From Conidiobolus incongruus B7586 (lineage: Eukaryota; Entomophthoromycota; Entomophthoromycetes; Entomophthorales; Conidiobolaceae), in the NCBI GenBank assembly GCA_000697335.1, contig JNEM01008356.1:1-37257 (forward strand): 37,257 nt of DNA, written 5' to 3'. Both the position numbers and the translations under genes were made by a program. The notes beneath the pieces are model-generated. The model ran no database searches. It was not told where the DNA came from and saw only the letters and a list, made by a program, of their open reading frames with translations. Positions 30,609 to 37,257 of this stretch are shown here, piece after piece. Position 1 is the stretch's first letter; each line of letters begins with the position of its first letter.

Positions 30609-30688
30609 ATGACATTTTAAAGTTTAAATGATGGTATCAATTTGATTAAATTCAGTCTTATTCACTTCTCTAATTCATTTCAATCTAT

Positions 30689-33287
30689 ATGAGCTTTTTA
30701 TTTTCTGGCTTTTCATCAACTGAAGATCCTAATGGAGACCCCTCAATCACCGAAACTATTCAGATTTACACAGATAGACTCATCACATCTACTTTTATTG
30801 AAGATCGAAGAGCAAGTTTGCTTGGTTTAAAAAATTTTGCAAAAACTCACAAAAATGTATTATTAATAATTTTATTTATTTTATTTAATACCAATTTATT
30901 TTAGCAAATAGGAATATCGTGCTTAGATGGTATTATAAGGGTTATTTCTGAAGATAAAGATGATCCCAACATGCTAAAGGCGGCTTTAGAAACATTGAAT
31001 TCATTATTTACTCCGGAAAATCAAGTGAGGATTTTTAAAATCTTCATTATTCTTGATAACTAACTATTTTCTTTAGGATATAGAGAATTTAGGATTTACT
31101 TTTGCCGAAACTTTTGCTAAAGTAATATTAAATACTAATATTTTTTATATTAAATTAATTTTTTACTAGGAATTCAAAAATATATCTTATATTATTGATA
31201 CTTTAGCTGTAAATGATTTTTATGTTAGATTTTACGCTTTGCAATCACTTTCCAAATTATACTCACATGTTTCTCATTTGGTTCAATCTGGAATTTTATC
31301 CAATCCTAATACAGTAGGCTTTTTGACAGAGTTGCTATTGGAAGAAAATGAGAGATTAAGAAGTGATACTTTGTTATTTCTTATTTCTATTACTGAATCC
31401 AATCCTGAATTACAGAAGATGGTAGCATTTCAAAACATTTTTGAAAACCTATATCATATAATAACTAAAGAAGGAGGAATGGAAGGGGATATCGTAGTTC
31501 AAGATTGTATCACATTGATGCAGAATTTGTTAAAAAACAATCCTTCAAACTTGAGCTTTTTCAGGGAATCGAGCTATATCCAGCGAATCCCTTTAATACT
31601 GCCTGAAGATATGGAATATTGGAGAAGCCAAAAGATAGCTAATACAATCGCATTAATGGGGTTGATACGATGTCTAGCTATACCCAGAGGCATCCATTCT
31701 AAAGCCAATCAGACTGTTATGGGACAATGTGGGTTAATACCACAGCTAATCGAATTATGCTCTAATCCTCAAATACCTACTATCCTTAAATCACATATAC
31801 TATTTGCCATTGGCCATGTCGCTCGAGATCATTCAATAAATCAAGCATTCATCTCACAATCCATGGTTCAGTCTTCACCTCCTGAGCCATTTTTAGTTTA
31901 TCTCACTCAAATTTGTGTTGGAGAGGATCAAGATCCTTCACTTCGCATTGCCTCATTGCATGTCATTGAAAGCTATCTTTGGTCTAACCCAGATGGACAA
32001 TCCGCATTAGTGTCTACATTGAACTTACCTCCTAATTTGAATCGAAATGAGAAAAGTTCATCCATCCCTCAATCTGTTGGTTCTATCATTCTTGATGGTT
32101 TAATCAAAATCCCAAATGACGAGTCCAGTTTTATTCAATCATGGGCCACCACTCTTGCTTTAGCTCATATTTTGTATAAAAACAATCAGTGTAAGACTAT
32201 GGCTCTCTCCATTTGTATTGATCATAACAATCCAAGTTACGACAATTATTTGATTCATTTAATTTCCAAAAGATTTTTGCAATCCATTACCCAAGAGCAC
32301 AAAAGCGATTCTCAGATTCGTTCATGTATAGGATACTTGTCTTTACTATGCATCTGGCTTCATGATAGTCCAATTTCAATTGCACGATTCCTTGAACAAG
32401 AATCCAATTTAAAATATTTTGTGGAACAATGCCATCAATCTGTTTCAAGTCATCCTATGATTCAAGGTTTATGTGCTTTTCTTTTGTGTATAATATATCA
32501 ATTTAGTGATGATAAAATATCTCCCATTCGTTTAAATGCCTTAAGAAGTACCATTCTTAATAGAATGGATCTAGATCATATTGTTAACGCTATTGGACGT
32601 TTAAGAGATATCCCAATCTTCAGAAATGCTATGCCATGGTATCAAGTACCCGATACTTTCAATCAAGAAATTGGCTTTACTTTAGCTCCATTTTATTTTG
32701 ATTATCAATTTGTTGAGTTTTTAAAAGGAAATTTTGAGATTGCTCAGCAGACATTGGTTCAAGATCGCTGCAAAACTCCTTCACAGATGGATGTTGTAGC
32801 TAACTTAAAGAACCAGCTTATTCATAAAGATGAAATCATCAACCAATTGAGCGATCGACTTACTCAACTTGAAGCAAAAGAACAAAATTACCATTTTGAA
32901 ATAGATAGATTGAAAAAATTGCTCCAAAAAGCTGGTATTTCCAATTCAAATGACATAACTGAACTAGTTTCTTCAAACGAGCAATCTTCCACAATTAATA
33001 ATTCAGGACAGAGTAAATTACCAGAACCGACTACTCTTCAGCCAGTTATAGTATCAGGATCTACTCCCATTTCACCACAGTCAGTTACTCCTGTTAACAA
33101 TATATCCAATTCATCTCCACCTCCCAAGTCGAGTCCATCATCTAATCTCACAACACCTATATCGCCTGTTAACCATACTTCTCCTAAACCCAAATCACCT
33201 TCACCCCCACCTCCTCAACATTTCCAACCATCTCAGCCTCCTCAATCTAATAATGCACCAAAGAAGAATAATATTATGTATCTGTAA
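30689..33287 (+). CDS. USO1: Vesicle-tethering factor p115/Uso1-like, 816 aa, four exons
   Basis: Exons are 30689-30856, 30905-31024, 31077-31121 and 31170-33287. The three introns are 48-52 nt and GT-AG; the second has a clean TAACTAAC branch-point sequence. Residues 1-640 or so are the armadillo-repeat globular head: TDRLITSTFIEDRRASLLGL near the start, LLEENERLRSDTLLFL, then the family's homology region with RSQKIANTIALMGLIRCLA. The family tethers ER-derived COPII vesicles to the Golgi with Rab1/Ypt1 and SNAREs. The head is followed by one short coiled coil (about 650-700, ANLKNQLIHKDEIINQLSDR onward). In place of the usual long coiled-coil rod and acidic tail there is a Ser/Pro-rich tail (about 730-816, with SPKPKSPSPPPPQHF). 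The gene is intact but short for the family. Confidence 0.9.
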
Positions 33288-33587
33288 TTTGCTATTAAAT
33301 TTAAAATATGGCAATTTAATAAACTCCAAATATAAATCGAATATACTATGTAGTATATTTGATATTCGCTTATTTCATAATTACTGCTAGACCTAAAAAT
33401 ATTTCAAATACTAACTATATATATTTAATATATTTAAAACATCTATTATATTCATTGATATATAATGTGAAAAAGAAACAAAATCTATATCAATTTTGGA
33501 TCATGTTAATAATAAAAATATTTAATGTAAATTGTAAAACCAATTTTTATAAAATTAAAATATTATAATCAACCTAATATGAATCAT
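33288..33587. other. Convergent 3' region between USO1 and RPN1
   Basis: 300 AT-rich bases between two stop codons facing each other. A 69-codon frame here (from 33359) is composition-driven. The 3' ends of the two transcripts may overlap. Confidence 0.5.
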
Positions 33588-36267
33588 TTAGTCTTCTTTT
33601 TCATCCTTGTAATCGGGATTCTTCTTAAGAATCACAAAGCTTTCGAGAATATGTGAACATGATATATATTCCTCTGTAGCCAATTCAGCGCGTTCAGAAT
33701 AAGCAAGTAAGACTGGGGTAGAGTGGGTTTGGAATCCAGTAATAGTTTTAGGGCGACCAGCTTGTCCAACAACATCAACTGCTTGACCAACTCTAACAGT
33801 TGTGGGAAGAGGTTCAAGATTCTCATCCAATGTGATTAAGAACCTTGGATAAATAGCAGTTACCAAATAGTACAAGAAGTAATGAGAGCTAGCAAATATT
33901 GTGTTGTTGGCATCAGTGAGAGCAGTTAAGGTGACCAATAAACCAGACAAGGCAGTTGAAGATAACAAATTGCGATCAGAATGAGATGGAGTAGCAGAAA
34001 GGGTACCTTTACCCATATGTAATAAACCTTGAGCGACACGAACCATGAATAAGCAGTTGGGATCTTTATGGTAGTAAGAAGCAAGTTGACGAAGCATTTG
34101 TGCAAGACGAGCATTATTGGTACCAGCTCCAACGAGACCAAGAGCAAAAATGGCATTAATAGCTACATTAACATCATTGTCATGAGAATATTTAGAAAGA
34201 GTATCCAAAACAGGAACAGTAGGATTCGAAGTGCATTCCAAAGCAATGGCCAAGGGGACGGCTCTTCTGATAACAGGTTCACCATAATGCATTAAATGAC
34301 TAAAAGTACGCATAGCCATTTCTGAACCAATTTCTTCGCCCATAGCAATTAAAGCGACTCCTAAAACGGCAAATGCTTGGTATTGATCATCTTCTTTTTC
34401 CTTATCTAAGTGGTCATTGCAAATATGAAGCATTTCTTGAACTTTAAGAACATTTCCGGTTCCAGCATAGGAACAAGCAAGGACCATGACATAAACTAAA
34501 TCAGAAAGTGGATGGCTAATGGTTTTAAGAGCTTCCAAAATAGGCTCAGAAGCATCTTGTTTACCCAAGCATAATAAAGCAAGTCCTAAGCCCATGAATC
34601 TAGCGTGAGAGTCTTTAAGTTGAGAATCTTCACGTTCCATAAAAGTTTGAAGGATACTACTAGTAATTTCACCATTTAATGAACCTACACAGATCATACC
34701 AATTGATAAAGCAGCCATAGATGAGATTTCCATGGTAACAGTAGTGTCAGTAACCAAAGGAAGCAAGTGGTCAACAAGATCAGAATGATTGGAACCTGCA
34801 TGAGCGATACCTAAACCTGCAATAGATCCAATTCGAGTTGTATTGTTGGTTCCATAAACATATTCAGAGAGTAAAGCAAAAGCGGGGTCATTTTCGGATT
34901 TGGTGCGGTTTGTCAAAATACCAATAGCTAAAAGAGCACCAGCTTTAGTATAGTCATCGTTACTATACATGTATCTATCAATTTGTGCAAGACCAGTTTC
35001 AACATCCCATAAATAGATCATACCCAAAGCGGCAACAGCAGAAACCTTACCATGATCTTTGTGCTTGTATACCCAAACGTTTGAATCTTCAGTGTTAGTG
35101 ATAAGTTTATCAGAGCAAAAAGCAGCATTTACAAAAGCGTTGGTAAAAGTGGCAGCCAAATTTTGAGAAGCAGAATCAACTCCAGAAGAACCAAAAGTAT
35201 TTTCAAGATGAGTTTTATAAATATCATTGGGAAGCTTTGGTTCTAATACATCCAATTCTTTAGCCAAAGCGAGGAAATGCTTGGAAAGGTGGGTGTTGTT
35301 AAAAATATCAATATACTCTTGATCTTCAACTTCAACTGATAAATCTTGGCGAGCTAATAAAAAGGCTAATTGTTTTCTAACGCTACCTTCAGGACAAGCG
35401 AAGAATGTTTCTTTGATTAATTCTGGATCACTCAATCGAATGGCCAATAAGATTGAATGTGTCCATTGTTCTTGAGCAAAATAAATTGAATAAGCAGTGC
35501 GCAAAAATTCTATATCATCTGGAGGAGGCAATAAATTGACACATCTATATGAAAATTAGTGTATGTGAATATTAGTTGAAAATTATAACATACCTAACCA
35601 TATAAAGACCAACTCTTTCATACGTATTCTTATCCACGAATTGAGGAAGCTTATCAATAGATTCCAATTCGTAGAGCAAATCAACGGCATCAGCTTCAGC
35701 GTTATGCTTTAAGAAAAAGGGAACAATTTCCAAAGCCAGCTTAAGCAAGTCCTCTACTTCTGGATTTGTATTAGACTGACGAATGTTAAATTCTTTGCCA
35801 ATTTCGAGGGAAAGATATCTAATATATTCGTGTCCCCATGATTCGAGATTCTCTTGAGAACCTGCTAAGCGGTATTTGAGACATAAATGGTTGGATTCGT
35901 CGCCATGAGTCATAGAAAGAATGGATAAAATATCAGCCAATAGTAATTTTCTCTTGTCTTCCATCCAACTTTCATAAGTGGTAACTAAAGTATCGTAGAA
36001 CCTTGAGAGAAATTTCAATGGTTTGGGAACTGAGGTCATTGAAGTAGTGGCAGTTTTAATGATAGTGCTCATACTATCTAAAGCTTGTTCATGGGAAGAA
36101 ATTTTGGTTGAGTCACTCAAAATATTAACCAGTTGTTCGAGTTGATTTAATAGTTCAAGGTCTTCCTCAGATAAGTCCTCATCGGGATTTTTCTCCTTCT
36201 TTTTGTCTTTTGTTAGGGTGTCTTTGACATTATTGTTGTTTTTGTTAATAGTTTGTTCTTGAGTCAT
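33588..36267 (-). CDS. RPN1: 26S proteasome regulatory subunit Rpn1 (PSMD2), 876 aa, two exons
   Basis: Exons are 35594-36267 and 33588-35544, with one 49-nt GT-AG intron that splits an Arg codon to give YMVRCVNLLPPPDDIEFL. The N-terminus is a Lys/Asn-rich acidic-basic leader (KDKKKEKNPDEDLSEEDLEL) followed by the helical domain. The proteasome/cyclosome (PC) repeats start near residue 390 (GKVSAVAALGMIYLWDVETG) and continue through KAGALLAIGILTNRT and RIGSIAGLGIAHAGSN to about 650. The C-terminal VRVGQAVDVVGQAGRPKTI and PVLLAYSERAELATEEY are typical of the family. Rpn1 is a scaffold of the 19S base that binds ubiquitin, ubiquitin-like shuttle factors and Ubp6. The length is close to fungal orthologues. 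Intact. Confidence 0.96.
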
Positions 36268-37257
36268 TATATAATATTGATCAATTTAAAAAAATTGAAT
36301 TATTTAAAAACTTATGACGCGTACATATCTATTTAAATTTCATTAATCCCATAATTATTTATTACAATTCATCCTTGAACATCTAAATTTTAAAAATGAT
36401 CAATAAAGTCATCATTGATTCAATAATTTTTCAATACAAAATGAATTTTTATTTTAATATATGAAATCAAAATTCTTGATATTTTAGTATATCTCTATTT
36501 CATTTATATATCTTTATATAATTCATATGATTTTTGTTAAATTATTTGTATTATTCAAATGACAATCGTTTGATTAAATAATTTTCATTGGTATATTAAG
36601 TTTACAAATCAATCATTATTATAACTATTATCTGTAATTTACTGCTTAATTATTTATATTCTATCATCCCCAATTTCAATAAAATCATTAAAATAATTAT
36701 ACCCAACTTTCCAACGTAGCTTTATTGGATATTGTTAAATATTATCATTTCTTTATGGGTTATGAAATTTAATATCAAATATAAAAATTAAGTCATATAT
36801 AATACTCTAAATATTAAACTAACTAATTTTAATTATTTAAATAAAAATGATTGAGCAAAAATAACATCAATTTAATAATAAAAATTTCCTTTTTTTCCAA
36901 AATGAAATTTCATATTAATTATAATTGTTTTACCTTTTTACAATGGTTATTATAATTTATCTTTATAATAAATCTTTAAATTTAAATTACAAAGTTAAAT
37001 ATTAATTCTTTTTTAAATCAAATTAATTAATTTGACCAATTATTATAATTATATTAATTCATATTTAGTGACAAAGGTGGATATGATAACAATCGCTAGT
37101 TTTTTTAATAAATAATGCTTGAATGATTTTAGTTATATATATGGCTATTAATAAATAAAATAAAAAATTATTTAATTAAATTTAAAAATATTAATGAATA
37201 ATAATCATTAAAAACCAAAAATATATTATTATAATATATTTTTAATAATAATAATTA
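36268..37257. other. AT-rich region upstream of RPN1 to the window end
   Basis: No supported gene. Apart from the ACGCGT site about 50 bases above the RPN1 start, nothing stands out; frames are short. Confidence 0.5.
36317..36322. promoter_or_regulatory. ACGCGT (MCB-like) element upstream of RPN1
   Basis: The palindrome ACGCGT lies in TATGACGCGTACAT, 50-55 bases before the ATG. It matches the MluI cell-cycle box of fungal G1/S factors and also resembles an ATF/CREB half-site (TGACG). CpG-rich hexamers are very rare in this DNA. No Rpn4-type GGTGGCAAA site was seen. Confidence 0.35.

Noticed and set aside
33359-33568. 69-codon plus-strand frame between USO1 and RPN1
   Set aside because: Lies in the convergent 3' region, with AT-driven composition and no support.
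1-37257. tRNA genes, rRNA, CRISPR arrays, retroelement or DNA-transposon ends
   Set aside because: No tRNA B-box-like segment with cloverleaf context, no spaced repeats and no terminal repeats were recognised by eye; short or diverged elements could still be missed.

Overview
The window is eukaryotic nuclear DNA and most likely fungal. The evidence is short GT-AG introns of about 48-75 nt, one or more in most conserved genes, very AT-rich spacers (roughly a quarter GC or less by eye) and fungal-style housekeeping proteins. Nuclear-encoded respiratory complex I is present, which argues against anaerobic gut fungi. The low GC, an animal-type secreted GH37 trehalase and several small secreted proteins fit an early-diverging, possibly insect-associated lineage such as Conidiobolus and other Entomophthorales. 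That placement is inference. No tRNA, rRNA, CRISPR array or recognisable intact transposon was seen.

Layout. Positions 1-2.6 kb hold two small secreted-protein genes (90 and 48 aa). Positions 2.7-6.4 kb form a compact conserved block: a zinc-ribbon protein (-), SFT2 (+), a protein with two twin-CX9C modules (+) and a universal-stress-family protein (-). Exon structures for all four could be rebuilt from splice sites. Positions 6.4-16 kb are gene-poor and AT-rich, with three more small secreted proteins (88, 36 and 34 aa). Positions 16.5-18 kb hold a decayed P-loop NTPase-like gene. Positions 18.4-19.4 kb hold the complex I 30 kDa subunit. After a 2.6 kb spacer come the ribosome-collision E3 ligase Hel2/ZNF598 (-) and, divergently, a one-TM small protein (+). 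Positions 25.8-27.7 kb hold an intronless secreted trehalase. Positions 27.7-30.7 kb are mostly empty with weak small ORFs. Positions 30.7-36.3 kb hold a convergent pair: the vesicle tether p115/Uso1 (+) and proteasome subunit Rpn1 (-).

The most unusual content is the set of five tiny secreted proteins in 15 kb. Four have a TATAAATA box about 60-100 nt before the ATG and the fifth has a TATATATATA box; none of the conserved housekeeping genes was seen to have TATAAATA at that spacing. Two precursors, of 36 and 34 aa, are little more than a signal peptide plus an 11-13 residue tail. Both are predicted to be cut at the same residue (A23|A24-P25), and both have mature N-termini rich in Ala-Pro followed by an Arg-Arg pair. 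They look like peptide-signal or microeffector precursors. The trehalase is also secreted, so this locus exports several products. The remaining genes are unrelated housekeeping functions: secretion, proteolysis, respiration and translation quality control.
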